From Pseudomonadota bacterium (GTDB lineage Bacteria; Pseudomonadota; Gammaproteobacteria; Pseudomonadales; Oceanobacteraceae), in assembly GCA_030145845.1 (NCBI GenBank), contig JAIXHJ010000017.1, positions 40,878-104,877 on the forward strand: a stretch of DNA of 64,000 nucleotides, written 5' to 3'. Shown one piece after another: positions 27,201 through 35,224 of this stretch; within the stretch, counting starts at the first letter, position 1; every line of letters starts with the position of its first letter. The position numbers and the translations under genes were made by a program. The notes beneath the pieces were generated by a model that was not told the origin of the DNA, searched no databases, and was given only the letters and a program-made list of their open reading frames with translations.

Positions 27201-27658
27201 GCAATACGGCTGTCTGACAGCGGAGCGACCGATGGAATGCTGGGCGCAAACAGGGCTGTTTCCGACAGGAAGGCTTCCCCACGGGCGGCGCGCAGCTCAT
27301 TCAGGATCGGCAACAGTACCACCGGCAAATCACGCCGGCCGACTTTCACGTGCTCGAGATAATGTGGCAGCTGAATAATGGCCTGCATCAGGATCTCAAG
27401 ACCCTCACGCTCACTTTTCAGACCGCCGTCTGTAATCGCTGAAGCAATGGCTTCCATCTCTTCAGCCAACAGGGCGGCGCCATAGAATTCAACCATCTGC
27501 AGTGTGCCATGGATCTGGTGCAGATAACTCAGGCAGAATTTCAGCCGGCTCTTATCCTGGGGATTCTCAACATAAGCCTCAAGCGCCTGCTGCGCCTGCT
27601 GCAATGTCTCTTCGATTTCCCCTTTTACCCATTCCAGGGCGATGTAGTCCTGACTCAT
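21227..27658 (-). CDS. chpA: ChpA hybrid chemosensory histidine kinase with multiple Hpt domains
   Basis: A 2143-residue CheA-like kinase that drives PilG and PilH. An N-terminal degenerate Hpt-like domain (HQIHGTLQM, near residue 50) is followed by four Hpt domains with intact HTLKG motifs near residues 713, 862, 1222 and 1382, separated by very acidic linkers. A fifth helical region near 990-1060 looks like an Hpt without the histidine. Then come a dimerisation helix pair (near 1550), the kinase N box NAVDHGIE (near 1728), the G box GRGVGMDVV (near 1818), a CheW-like domain (about 1850-1990), and a receiver with DIEMPRMDG (near 2072). It is shorter than P. aeruginosa ChpA. It overlaps pilK by 4 nt. 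Confidence 0.93.
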   Translation of the reverse strand: MSQDYIALEWVKGEIEETLQQAQQALEAYVENPQDKSRLKFCLSYLHQIHGTLQMVEFYGAALLAEEMEAIASAITDGGLKSEREGLEILMQAIIQLPHYLEHVKVGRRDLPVVLLPILNELRAARGEAFLSETALFAPSIPSVAPLSDSRIAPYLTDEFTQWSRKLRQMLQTATLQLLQNKQPDVAKQYLNKVFARLHKALGQTPQGMVWLPALAFSEWLMKQDSLPNSAKHLLRELDHVLKSTIDHPAQALNKAPADELLKNLLFYVARTDAKGEAIRQVQELFGLRQALPTEEEIRQEQDALSGPDKDTVGHVLGALTEEIAAIKDRLDLLVRSDDDRNEALNEIAPSLKQVADTMGMLGLGMPRKVMQEQQSAVARMLDSGTVQDGDLLDIAGALLYVEATISGMQREGDLNAQEGSSTLSDAQKAVLREARNVLEQVKDAIVEYIAKQWSVAELEDVPGLLHSIEGSLNMIPLPRVADILSRSANFVQHQLINEQLRPEWSVLDILADVLSGIEYFIERYSENPRSAGDEILTKAEKSLSQLPLAEAAGEDESSTEDAVGLPEADVTSFGEALTLDDGAEDDRPLIADDSSADNEDDGLSLISPPPQDDDFTFDFEPVDGSASEDVSELVDHLRDQQLADAGPQTIAEPVAEAEAVLADDDDDLIDDEIIEIFLEEAEEVGDTLNEFWPQFKADQNDQETLTTVRRAFHTLKGSGRMVKAGFIGELAWSVENMFNRVLDNTITISPDLMALVDYVISQLPLLIDDFRQQRPASLDTQPLMDYASALAAGEAVAPFTAAQADQPAVDDSADDEDEDDALLEVFETEAGSHLVTVDEFVQQSRAEDYMTPLSDQLQRALHTLKGSAHMAGITPIANIASPLERLIKELRAYQVSNNRDIVALLARGSELIANALSSRELLQADVLDGADDYLQQIEVLEQQLLHPLQAEEAARSGPNPQAISQFLAQGMDALLDADRLLAQWQKDNDSSVLAALGRDLDDVAAGAAEAEIPHIQALAQALNELYQRVEQEQAQPESGLLELAADAHEAILSMMDCLAAGQQTQSADELIQRMAGWVFAEPEVVLDDSDAATGEDIPAMDDDEIVYPDSPDDIRQAVDDIATATVAADIDGLELTDASDDSDAPSLAADDTAAEDAGLSLTDETSNELPPLPMVDEADDEILEIFLEEAQEITESVETAIQQWRLSPDNLVHVAQLQRELHTLKGGARMAELSAIADLCHELETLYENINDGRIGVQPQVFDLLERAHDELGEQIDCVLQGQSPAPADATIAAIRQYLRGETAGEVADYIEDESATELLPETTLAEPVRAEALDESDREILEIFLEEAGELQEALERAIQQWEQTPAQLTEADEAQRVLHTLKGGARLAGLTDIGDLAHNFESDILHAQQAQNPPDGAFFRQAYQRQDELINHIERVAAALDSNAPVMLGEKSLTPDEADVIPAMATDSPQDTSADDAPVVADSEPEVLPGSNVVPLRREVQPQAEQTPAAQPQPSPATPQQNVRKSPQELVKVSADLLDNLVNLAGETSIGRGRLEQQVTDFSNTLDEMDMTLDRLRDQLRRLDMETEAQVLFRQERQGPDYEDFDPLEMDRYSTIQQLSRALVESASDLADLRETMTNKTRDAETLLLQQSRVNTELQEGLMKTRMVPFQRLVPRLRRIVRQVSLELGKQVELHVHNAEGEMDRTILERMISPLEHMVRNAVDHGIEDGQQRQAAGKPDTGRIDLEVSRDGGDVVLSMTDDGRGVNLDAVRRKAIERGLMDEGANLSDQDIMQFILQAGFSTAESVTQISGRGVGMDVVSSEIKQMGGSVEIQSEAGAGTRFVIRLPFTVSVNRALMVRVGDDLYAVPLNNIQGIVRMPVAQLQSLYEQPQQERLYEYAGTDYRVEYLGHMLENEAHPKFSAQDMPLPLLLIRGVIPFALQVDSLMGSREIVVKTLGPQFASVMGVSGGTILGDGSVVIILDLPAMIRTQSSLEYQQAKLLDSQAAERRHELENRLPRILVVDDSVTVRKVTSRLLERNGMEVYTAKDGVDAMATLQDHKPDLMLLDIEMPRMDGFEVASLVRHDSRLKDIPIIMITSRTGDKHRERALSIGVNEYMGKPFQEESLLGTMNRLLGLGDS

Positions 27659-28545
27659 CGCCTTGCGGTCTCCCCTGTCGAATTTGCCTGCTTGCGCACG
27701 AAGGCTGATACCCGGCTACTGTGCACCGGTTCCAGCAGCGGATGCTGCCAGTCAACCATTTCCCCAAGGCCGATCACCAGAATACCGCCGGGCGCCAGAC
27801 GCTCAGCGAGTACATTCAGAATTTCCCGGCGACGCCAGCGGCGGAAGTAAATCAGCACATTCTGGCAATATATTATATGTTGTGACTGCAGCGGACAGGC
27901 TGCCAGATTCAGGATATTCACCTGACTGAAACAGCTTCTCGCGCGCAGCGAATCCGCGATATCGAGCGAGCCACCAGGTCCGGTCTGCCGGAAGCCAAGC
28001 TGCGCATATTCCTGCGGCACCCAGTCCATTGCCCGCGACTGATAATGACCCGCCCGTGCCTTACGCAGCACGATGGTGGAGATATCAGTACCGGTAACGG
28101 CGTAGGCGCGGCGGGCCGGTGTCAGCCAGCGTTCAGCGATCATGGCCAGGCTGTAGGCTTCCTCACCGGAAGAACAGCCCACACTCCAGAACTCCAGTGT
28201 TTCCTTATTGTCTGTTTCCGCGGCCTTCTGCTGCACATACTGTTCAACAAAAGCAAAGGCATCCGGATCGCGGAAAAAGCGGGTTTCCTGTACCGTCAGC
28301 CGGTCAACGAGTGTGCTCCACTCAATCGCCCCGGACGGACCATTCAATACCCGCTCATAGTATTCCTGATAACTGTCACAACCGACTTCCCGCATCCGCA
28401 GCCCGAGGCTGGTCTGCAGGAAAGAGCGGCGCTGGGGTGTCAGACACATCCCGGTCCGCTCTTCCAGCAGGTTCTGCCAGCGGGCGAACTGGGTGTCGTC
28501 CAGCTCAGGAAAACTGCTCATGCCGGCAAGCAACTGATGGCTCAT
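27655..28545 (-). CDS. pilK: CheR-type methyltransferase PilK
   Basis: A 296-residue chemoreceptor glutamate methyltransferase. An N-terminal helical domain (about residues 10-80) precedes a SAM-binding domain with EFWSVGCSSGEEAYSLAMI and the later CQNVLIYF, both typical of CheR. It methylates PilJ and is balanced by ChpB. The gene lies 25 bp after pilJ and overlaps chpA by 4 nt. There is a local metabolic logic with the SAM-cycle operon 15 kb away, but no evidence of a direct link. Confidence 0.9.
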   Translation of the reverse strand: MSHQLLAGMSSFPELDDTQFARWQNLLEERTGMCLTPQRRSFLQTSLGLRMREVGCDSYQEYYERVLNGPSGAIEWSTLVDRLTVQETRFFRDPDAFAFVEQYVQQKAAETDNKETLEFWSVGCSSGEEAYSLAMIAERWLTPARRAYAVTGTDISTIVLRKARAGHYQSRAMDWVPQEYAQLGFRQTGPGGSLDIADSLRARSCFSQVNILNLAACPLQSQHIIYCQNVLIYFRRWRRREILNVLAERLAPGGILVIGLGEMVDWQHPLLEPVHSSRVSAFVRKQANSTGETARR

Positions 28546-28570
28546 GAAATCTCATCCAACCAACGGTTGC

Positions 28571-30628
28571 TTACAGAACCTGCTGTTGCTGATCGAGTTC
28601 CAGTTCTGCCTCTGGCAGCTTGAAGCCGGCTACGGATTCACGCAGTTTGTTGGCCATTTCAGCCAGGTTACCAATCGATTTCGCGGTCGCGGTGGTACCG
28701 GCAGATGTCTGCGAGGTAATTTCCTGAATAACGTTCATCGTGTTGGAAATATGACCGGCCGACGATGCCTGCTGACGGGCCGCGTTGGAAATGTTCTGAA
28801 TCAGTTCCGCCAGGTTTTTCGATACGTTCTCAATCTCTTCCAGTGCCACACCCGCATCCTGTGCCAGACGTGCACCACGTACCACCTCGGAGGTGGTGGT
28901 TTCCATCGAGATTACCGCTTCGTTGGTATCGTTCTGAATCGTTTTAACCAGTGCCTCAATCTGCTTGGTCGCCGCGGCGGAACGTTCTGCCAGACGCTGT
29001 ACCTCATCCGCAACCACCGCGAAGCCCCGGCCGGCGTCACCGGCCATGGATGCCTGAATCGCAGCGTTCAGCGACAGAATGTTGGTCTGGTCGGCAATGT
29101 CGGTAATCAGGGAGATGATGTCACCAATCTCCTGCGAGGATTCACCCAGACGTTTAATACGCTTGGAGGTTTCCTGAATCTGCTCACGGATGTTATCCAT
29201 GCCGTTAATGGTCGCCTGTACCACTTCCGCACCTTTGTTCGCGATCGCAACCGACCGCTCCGCAACCGCGGAGGATTCCGAGGCGTTGGCAGATACCTGG
29301 TCAATGGACACCGCCATTTCGTTAATCGCAGCGGAAGCACCGGCAATTTCCTGCGCCTGGTGCTCAGAAGCTTCGGCCAGGTGCATCGCTGTCGCCTGGG
29401 TTTCCTGAGCCGCGGAGGATACCTGTACCGCTGTTTCGTTAATCGCCGATACCAGCGAGCGCATCTGGTCGATCGCGTAGTTAATGGAGTCAGCAATTGC
29501 ACCGGTAAAGTCTTCGGTTACCGTTGCCGAGGCGGTTAAGTCACCGTCTGCAAGGTCAGCAATTTCGTCCAGCAGACGCAGAATCGCCATCTGGTTCTGT
29601 TCGTTCTTACTCGCCGTTTCTTCCAGGTCACGACGGGTTTCGCGGTAGGACACAATACCGAAGGCAACCATCATCACCAGCGCCAGAATGGCGGCGATAT
29701 AACCAACGGCCTGCAGGACAAAACGCTGGGCAGCATCGCTCTGGATGGCACCGGTCAGATCAGAAACCTGATTCAGCAGGGTCACAGAGTCAGAGAAGAT
29801 AGCATCAGATGCTTCCCGCACCTGGAACAGTTCCGGGGATGTTTCCAGAATTTCATCCACGGAACCGGATACGAATTCAAACAGTTCGGCAACTTCCGCC
29901 AGCGCGTAGACCGCTTCTTCGTCAGTCACCTGGGAAATATTCATGGCGACGTTGCCCTGAATCATACCGTTCAGTACGCGACCGAACAGCGAGGCATCCC
30001 GGCCGAAAGCGTCTGCCGCCATCACCGCATCCTCACCACCGGCCAGTACCTTGTTCACCGACCGTACGATACGTTCTGCCAGCCAGGACTGACGCTGGGC
30101 TACCGCAACCTGATCCGCAGGTGCGTCATTGTCGAGCAGAATTTCCACAATCTCGTCGTATTCAACCTGAAGCTGCGGAATCGTTTCCGCCAGTGTGGCG
30201 GCAACTTCGTGCAGGGAGAGGATCACGTCCTGGGAGCGGATAATCTGGTCAGCGTTGCTTTTTACTTTGTTCCACACCGTCTGCACATTGGTCATGGAGG
30301 CGACATCCGCCGGCGGCAGACCGCTGGCAGCATCACCATTCACCAGATAGCTCCAGCGTGTTTCAAAGTTGTCACGGGCGTGCTTCAGCTCAGCAAAAGC
30401 CTCTTTCTTACCACCCGCGGCCTCCGTGGCGTTCTTTGCCAGTTCCTGAGACAGTACGCGCAGCTCACCTGCGTGCTCAATATATTGGTCGTCCCGGTCT
30501 GCCAGCAGGTTCACGTAAACCGTGATACCAATGAACACTGCCAGAAACACAAACAACAGCCCCGCCAGAACACCGTTGGTACGGTTCCTGAAGACCGTCG
30601 ATAAGACGCTTCCTGAATTTCCGCTCAT
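28571..30628 (-). CDS. pilJ: type IV pilus chemoreceptor PilJ
   Basis: A 685-residue methyl-accepting protein. A first membrane segment lies at about residues 15-38. A periplasmic region with two PilJ-type helical modules follows, then a second membrane segment (about 305-330), a HAMP-like linker, and a long cytoplasmic coiled coil. The signalling tip is conserved (SLITDIADQTNILSLNAAIQ and GRGFAVVADEVQRLAERS, near residues 505-545). PilJ senses surface contact or pilus state and feeds PilI and ChpA. The gene lies 76 bp after pilI. Confidence 0.92.
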   Translation of the reverse strand: MSGNSGSVLSTVFRNRTNGVLAGLLFVFLAVFIGITVYVNLLADRDDQYIEHAGELRVLSQELAKNATEAAGGKKEAFAELKHARDNFETRWSYLVNGDAASGLPPADVASMTNVQTVWNKVKSNADQIIRSQDVILSLHEVAATLAETIPQLQVEYDEIVEILLDNDAPADQVAVAQRQSWLAERIVRSVNKVLAGGEDAVMAADAFGRDASLFGRVLNGMIQGNVAMNISQVTDEEAVYALAEVAELFEFVSGSVDEILETSPELFQVREASDAIFSDSVTLLNQVSDLTGAIQSDAAQRFVLQAVGYIAAILALVMMVAFGIVSYRETRRDLEETASKNEQNQMAILRLLDEIADLADGDLTASATVTEDFTGAIADSINYAIDQMRSLVSAINETAVQVSSAAQETQATAMHLAEASEHQAQEIAGASAAINEMAVSIDQVSANASESSAVAERSVAIANKGAEVVQATINGMDNIREQIQETSKRIKRLGESSQEIGDIISLITDIADQTNILSLNAAIQASMAGDAGRGFAVVADEVQRLAERSAAATKQIEALVKTIQNDTNEAVISMETTTSEVVRGARLAQDAGVALEEIENVSKNLAELIQNISNAARQQASSAGHISNTMNVIQEITSQTSAGTTATAKSIGNLAEMANKLRESVAGFKLPEAELELDQQQQVL

Positions 30629-30704
30629 GCCGTTCTCTCCACACTCACTGCATGTTTTTTAATAGTTTTCCTGTCCGCCATGACAAAGGCCACCGCAGCA
30701 GACG

Positions 30705-31232
30705 TTACACTGCTATCTGCAGGAATTCCGGTGCCTGAAGCAGCTCCTGCAGCTGAAACACCGGCCATACCCGGTCTTCCCGTTCAAACCCATGGCTCAC
30801 GAATTTGGCAAACGCCTCGTCCTGATCCTGTAATTCTGTACGGCGGTCCACAGCAAACTGCTGCATCCCCAGCACCGCATCCACCAGCAGGCCGGTCAGA
30901 TGATCACCATGTTCAATCACCAGCACCCGCCGGCTGCGCCAGTTAGCACGCGACGGCAGGCCCAGCAGTCCGGCAAGGTCCATGACCGGCACCAGCCGGC
31001 CACGTACATTCGCCACCCCCAGTACCCAGCTGCGAACGCCGGGCACTTTGGTCAGCCTGGGTGGCTGCAGAATTTCAGCCACCTCACCCATTTCCGCCGC
31101 AAAATGGTGTCCTGCCAGCATAAAGCCGACGCCCCGCCAGTAGGAAACAGCTTCCACCTGCTGCGGCAGCGCCGAAGCATTACTGCGGCTGCGCCCGGCG
31201 ATATCCAGTAAGCGGGCAAACGGGTGCATCAT
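30705..31232 (-). CDS. pilI: CheW-like coupling protein PilI
   Basis: A 175-residue CheW-domain protein that couples PilJ to the ChpA kinase. Supporting patterns are WRGVGFMLAGHHFAAEMGEV, the central VANVRGRLVPVMDLAGLLG, and VLVIEHGDHLTGLLVDAVLG. The start overlaps the pilH stop by 1 nt, consistent with operon order pilG-pilH-pilI-pilJ as in Pseudomonas. Confidence 0.9.
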   Translation of the reverse strand: MMHPFARLLDIAGRSRSNASALPQQVEAVSYWRGVGFMLAGHHFAAEMGEVAEILQPPRLTKVPGVRSWVLGVANVRGRLVPVMDLAGLLGLPSRANWRSRRVLVIEHGDHLTGLLVDAVLGMQQFAVDRRTELQDQDEAFAKFVSHGFEREDRVWPVFQLQELLQAPEFLQIAV

Positions 31233-31597
31233 CAGCCAGCCATTGCAGAATTGATTTCAGACAGCAGCGTCGCTTCAGCCACCGGCTTGACCAGATAGCC
31301 GACAGCGCCCTGACGCTTCCCCCACACACGGTCAGTTTCCTGGTCCTTGGTGGTTACGATGATGACCGGGATGTGCTGTGTTTCAGCATCCTTGGTCAGC
31401 TGACGGGTCGCCTGAAACCCGTTCAGACCCGGCATTACGATGTCCATCAGAACCACATCCGGCTTTTCTGCACGTGCCAGCGCAACACCATCTGCGCCGT
31501 TTTCTGCTGTCAGAACGTCGTGTCCGTTCTTCTCCAGCATCACACGAAACGCCTCGGTTTCTGTCGGAGAATCATCTACTACCAAAATACGGGCCAT
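31232..31597 (-). CDS. pilH: response regulator PilH
   Basis: A 121-residue single-domain CheY-like receiver. The acidic pocket (VVDDSPTE), phosphoacceptor aspartate in VVLMDIVMPGLNG (near residue 52), and conserved lysine in YLVKPV are all present. In Pseudomonas PilH works with PilG, the two favouring opposite pilus activities or cAMP outcomes. It follows pilG by 44 bp and overlaps pilI by 1 nt. Confidence 0.9.
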   Translation of the reverse strand: MARILVVDDSPTETEAFRVMLEKNGHDVLTAENGADGVALARAEKPDVVLMDIVMPGLNGFQATRQLTKDAETQHIPVIIVTTKDQETDRVWGKRQGAVGYLVKPVAEATLLSEINSAMAG

Positions 31598-31641
31598 GCC
31601 ATTTACCTCTCAAACTTATCTCTGCTTCTGCTAGTGCTTGC

Positions 31642-32025
31642 TCAGGATTTTACATACTGACGAATGGATCCCAGCAACTCTTCCTTACTGAAAGGCTTGG
31701 TCAGGTATTCATCAGAACCCACAATGCGTCCCTTAGCTTTGTCGAACAGGCCATCTTTACTGGACAGCATAATCACCGGGGTCGTTTTGAATTTGGAATT
31801 ATTCTTGATCAGTGCACAGGTCTGATAACCATCCAGACGGGGCATCATGATATCAACGAAGATGATATCCGGGTTGGTATCTGCGATCTTGGCCAGGGCA
31901 TCAAAACCATCGGTTGCGGTAATGACTTCACACCCGACTTTTTTGAGTAAAGTCTCGGCGGTGCGACGAATGGTTTTACTGTCGTCAATGACCATGACTT
32001 TAATATTCTGAAAGTTATCGTCCAT
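31642..32025 (-). CDS. pilG: response regulator PilG
   Basis: A 127-residue CheY-like receiver with VIDDSKTIRR, the phosphoacceptor in IIFVDIMMPRLDGYQ (near residue 57) and YLTKPFS. PilG is the output regulator that promotes pilus extension. It is the first gene of the leftward pil-chp cluster, divergent from gshB across 209 bp that should hold both promoters. Confidence 0.9.
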   Translation of the reverse strand: MDDNFQNIKVMVIDDSKTIRRTAETLLKKVGCEVITATDGFDALAKIADTNPDIIFVDIMMPRLDGYQTCALIKNNSKFKTTPVIMLSSKDGLFDKAKGRIVGSDEYLTKPFSKEELLGSIRQYVKS

Positions 32026-32234
32026 AGGGAGGCCTTAACCATCCGTTTCTTATGTTGTAGTAAGCTGCTGTGTCCGACAAACGCAGTAGACGCCATTGCG
32101 TCACGTTTGTAACACATATCATGCGACAAACGCCAGCACGGTGCTATGCGCCAAATCACACATTTAAGTTACAGCAGCGGAACGCTGGTTGAGATAAACT
32201 GCCATTCAGACAATCCGCACAAAGCAGGGCCGTT

Positions 32235-33179
32235 ATGACCATTAAAATCGGAGTGGTGATGGACCCCATCGCCACCATCACTTACAAGAAAGACACCACA
32301 CTGGCACTGATGCATGCCGCTCAGGAACGGGGCTGCGAGCTCTGGTATATGGAACAGCAGGACCTGTCCATCAATCATGGCCGGGCAATGGCACGCATGG
32401 CCCCGGTTACTGTCGCAATGAACCCGGACCACTGGTACGACATGGGGGATTTTCAGGAGCTGCCACTGAGCAGTCTGAACATTATTCTGATGCGCAAAGA
32501 TCCGCCGTTCGACAGCGAATTTATTTACAGTACCTATATATTGGAGCGCGCCGAAGAAGAAGGGGTGCTGATCGCCAACAAACCGCAGAGCCTGCGCGAC
32601 TGTAATGAAAAAGTCTTTGCCACCGCCTTTCCGGAGCTGATGACACCCACCATTGTCACCCGCCGCGCGGAGCTGCTGAAACAGTTCCATCAGGAACATC
32701 AGGACGTCATTTTCAAACCGCTGGACGGCATGGGCGGCTCGTCTATTTTCCGCCTCAAAGCCGACGATCCGAACGTCAATGTTATTATTGAAACACTCAC
32801 TAATCACGGTGCGCAGCAAATTATGGCGCAGCGGTTTATTCCGGAAATCAGCGATGGCGACAAACGCATCCTGATGATTGATGGCGAACCGGTTCCTTAT
32901 TGCCTGGCACGCATTCCGGCCCGTGGTGAAACCCGCGGCAACCTGGCCGCCGGCGGTCAGGGCGTCACCCGCCCACTGAGTGACAGTGACCGTGCCATTG
33001 CAGAAAAAATCGGCCCGGTCCTGAAAGAGAAAAAACTCTATTTTGTTGGCCTGGATGTGATCGGCGGCAACCTGACAGAAATCAATGTCACCAGCCCGAC
33101 CTGTGTGCGCGAAATCAGCCGCGATTCCGGAATTGACGTAGCCGGTCAACTTATTGACTGTCTGCTCAGCAAAATTTAA
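32235..33179 (+). CDS. gshB: glutathione synthase
   Basis: A 314-residue cytosolic ATP-grasp ligase joining gamma-glutamylcysteine and glycine. It begins IKIGVVMDPIATITYKKDT, typical of GshB, and has the ATP-binding FKPLDGMGGSSIFRLK and the C-terminal DVIGGNLTEINVTSPT that binds metal and product. A short AGGG precedes the ATG. The gene is divergent from pilG, as in Pseudomonas. No gamma-glutamylcysteine synthetase is in the window. Confidence 0.96.
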   Translation: MTIKIGVVMDPIATITYKKDTTLALMHAAQERGCELWYMEQQDLSINHGRAMARMAPVTVAMNPDHWYDMGDFQELPLSSLNIILMRKDPPFDSEFIYSTYILERAEEEGVLIANKPQSLRDCNEKVFATAFPELMTPTIVTRRAELLKQFHQEHQDVIFKPLDGMGGSSIFRLKADDPNVNVIIETLTNHGAQQIMAQRFIPEISDGDKRILMIDGEPVPYCLARIPARGETRGNLAAGGQGVTRPLSDSDRAIAEKIGPVLKEKKLYFVGLDVIGGNLTEINVTSPTCVREISRDSGIDVAGQLIDCLLSKI

Positions 33180-33210
33180 AAGCGGTTACCGGGAGATAAA
33201 ATACGCCGCC

Positions 33211-33239
33211 GCCGGACGGGGTTCACATCACCGTCCGGC
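33211..33239 (+). other. hairpin downstream of gshB
   Basis: GCCGGACGG (33211-33219) and CCGTCCGGC (33231-33239) are perfect 9-bp complements with an 11-base loop. It lies 31 bp after gshB. There is no U-tract, so it may be a weak terminator or a 3' stabiliser. Confidence 0.4.
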
Positions 33240-33336
33240 AGGCGCCGTACCACCGCGTTTTGCCTGGACAAATTCCCACTGAAAGCGCAGACTTGCTGCT
33301 ATTTAAACCGCTTAAAACACAGGTATATCCGACCGC

Positions 33337-34212
33337 ATGTCAGCGACCGTTGTTACCAGTTCAGACCGTCTGTCATTCGCCCTGTTTCTGGCGCTGCTGA
33401 TTCATGCCGTGGTGTTACTGGGCGTCAGCTTTACCGCCACTGACCGTGACAATCTGTCGAAAACCCTCGAAGTCACACTGGCGTCCTACAAAAGTGACAA
33501 AGCGCCGGACGAAGCCGATTTTATTGCCCAGGAAAATCAGGAAGGCAGTGGCTCACTGGATGAAGCCCGTATGCTGACCACCGATGTGGAAGCCACGTTC
33601 CAGTCCAACAGCATCAACGAAGCCTCACCGCAGGAACAACAGGCCAGCGCACCGGAAAAGCCGCAGGGCAACCGCCAGCTGGTAACCACCAGTGCTGACA
33701 GCCCGCGCAAAACGAGAACGGAACAGCAACAGCCGACGCTGCAGCTCGACCTGCCCGACGGCCCGCAGAAAACCCTGCTGCAGCGCAGTCTGGAAATGGC
33801 CAGTCTGGAAGCCAAACTTGATACCCTGCGCCAGACCTACGCCAAACAGCCACGCATCCAGCGCCTGACTGCCGCCTCCACCATGAAAGCCAGCGATGCC
33901 TATTATGTGAATAACTGGCGCCGTAAAATTGAGCAGATGGGTGCCCTTAACTATCCGCGTGAAGCCGAAAGCTGTTTCGACAACTGCAGCCTGCGCCTGC
34001 TGGTTGCCATCAACCCGGACGGCACCATTCACGAACTGAAAATTCTCGAATCCTCCGGCCGCAAAGTGCTGGACGATGCTGCCCTGCGCATTGTGCGTAT
34101 GTCGGCACCTTTCGCACCTTTTACCGATGAAATGCGCAAGGATACCGATATTCTGGAAATCATCCGTACCTGGCAATTCAAAGGTAACCGTTATCTGTCG
34201 GAAGCCAATTAA
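33337..34212 (+). CDS. tonB3: TonB-family energy transducer (TonB3-like)
   Basis: A 291-residue protein with an N-terminal membrane anchor (about residues 10-30), a long polar Gln/Pro/Ser periplasmic spacer, and a C-terminal TonB fold (VAINPDGTIHELKILESSGR, then DDAALRIVRMSAPFAPFTDE). Synteny between gshB and yqgE matches P. aeruginosa TonB3, which is needed for twitching motility and pilus assembly. No ExoBD partners or receptors are adjacent. It overlaps yqgE by 1 nt (TAATG). Confidence 0.85.
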   Translation: MSATVVTSSDRLSFALFLALLIHAVVLLGVSFTATDRDNLSKTLEVTLASYKSDKAPDEADFIAQENQEGSGSLDEARMLTTDVEATFQSNSINEASPQEQQASAPEKPQGNRQLVTTSADSPRKTRTEQQQPTLQLDLPDGPQKTLLQRSLEMASLEAKLDTLRQTYAKQPRIQRLTAASTMKASDAYYVNNWRRKIEQMGALNYPREAESCFDNCSLRLLVAINPDGTIHELKILESSGRKVLDDAALRIVRMSAPFAPFTDEMRKDTDILEIIRTWQFKGNRYLSEAN

Positions 34213-34769
34213 TGGAACATCTGAAGAGCCTGAAAAATCATCTGCTGATTGCCATGCCGCAACTGGAGGATTCCTGGTTCGGCGGCACCGTCACTTATCT
34301 GTGTGAGCACAATGACGACGGTGCCATGGGCATCGTACTGAACAAAAAGATGCCGGTAACGTTTGACGAAATCTGCGAGCAGCTGGATATACCGCGCCTG
34401 CCCGGCGTCAGCCCGGAAATTCTCTCCGGCGGTCCGGTCAGTCCGGAAAACGGCTTTATCCTGCACCGCCAGCAGGGTGACTGGGGTGCCACCTTAAATG
34501 TGACGGAACAGGCGCACCTGACCTCATCCAAAGACATCCTCAAAGCCATCGCCGCCGGCTCCGGGCCGGAAGATTTCCATCTGGCGCTGGGTTATGCCGG
34601 CTGGGACTCCAGCCAGCTGGATGAGGAAATCCGCAGCAACAGCTGGTTGACGGTGGAAGCCAGCGAAGCCCTGCTGTTCGACACCCCGACAGAAGAGATT
34701 TACACCGCCGCCCTCGCCCTGCTGGGAATCAGCCCTGAATTTCTCAGTGGTGATGCGGGACACGCCTGA
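34212..34769 (+). CDS. yqgE: YqgE/AlgH family protein
   Basis: A 185-residue cytosolic protein of the UPF0301 family. The start LKNHLLIAMPQLEDSWFGGT and the GGPVSPENGFILH segment are diagnostic. Its exact role is unresolved; the Pseudomonas homologue AlgH was linked to alginate regulation. It is coupled to its neighbours by a 1-nt overlap at each end (TAATG with tonB3, TGATG with ruvX). Confidence 0.92.
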   Translation: MEHLKSLKNHLLIAMPQLEDSWFGGTVTYLCEHNDDGAMGIVLNKKMPVTFDEICEQLDIPRLPGVSPEILSGGPVSPENGFILHRQQGDWGATLNVTEQAHLTSSKDILKAIAAGSGPEDFHLALGYAGWDSSQLDEEIRSNSWLTVEASEALLFDTPTEEIYTAALALLGISPEFLSGDAGHA

Positions 34770-35224
34770 TGAGCAGTACCGCTCCCGCCGCCCGTATCCG
34801 CACACTGCTGGCGTTTGATTTCGGCACCCGCCGTATCGGTATAGCTTTTGGCCAGCGCCTCACGGCCAGTGCCCGGCCCCTGAACCCGGTCAAAGCGCGT
34901 GATGGCATCCCCGACTGGGATCTGCTGCAGCGTATTATTGATGAATGGCAGCCGGATGCCTTCGTTGTCGGCCTGCCACTGAATATGGATGGCAGCCCCA
35001 GTGAGATGAGCCGCCGGGCAAAGAAATTCGCCGGCCGCCTCGAAGGCCGTTATCATCGCCCCGCCTACACCCACGACGAACGCCTGAGCAGTTACGAAGC
35101 CAAAGGCATCGTGATCGGTCAGGGGGGCAGCCGCGACTTCGGCGCCAACTCCGTGGATGGCCTGGCCGCACAACTGATACTGGAAAGCTGGATGGCTGAA
35201 TGGCCACTGGAGACAAGTGAATGA
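34769..35224 (+). CDS. ruvX: RuvX/YqgF Holliday-junction resolvase-like nuclease
   Basis: A 151-residue RNase H-fold protein. LLAFDFGTRRIGIAFGQ supplies the first catalytic aspartate, VVGLPLNMDGSPSEM follows, and DERLSSYEA supplies further acidic residues. YqgF proteins act in 5' end maturation of pre-16S rRNA and possibly in recombination. The start overlaps yqgE and the end overlaps pyrR by 4 nt (ATGA). Confidence 0.93.
   Translation: MSSTAPAARIRTLLAFDFGTRRIGIAFGQRLTASARPLNPVKARDGIPDWDLLQRIIDEWQPDAFVVGLPLNMDGSPSEMSRRAKKFAGRLEGRYHRPAYTHDERLSSYEAKGIVIGQGGSRDFGANSVDGLAAQLILESWMAEWPLETSE

Noticed and set aside
28544..29539. 331-codon plus-strand open frame antisense to pilJ
   Set aside because: It is Arg/Gly/Asn-rich low-complexity reading of the antisense strand of the receptor coiled coil.
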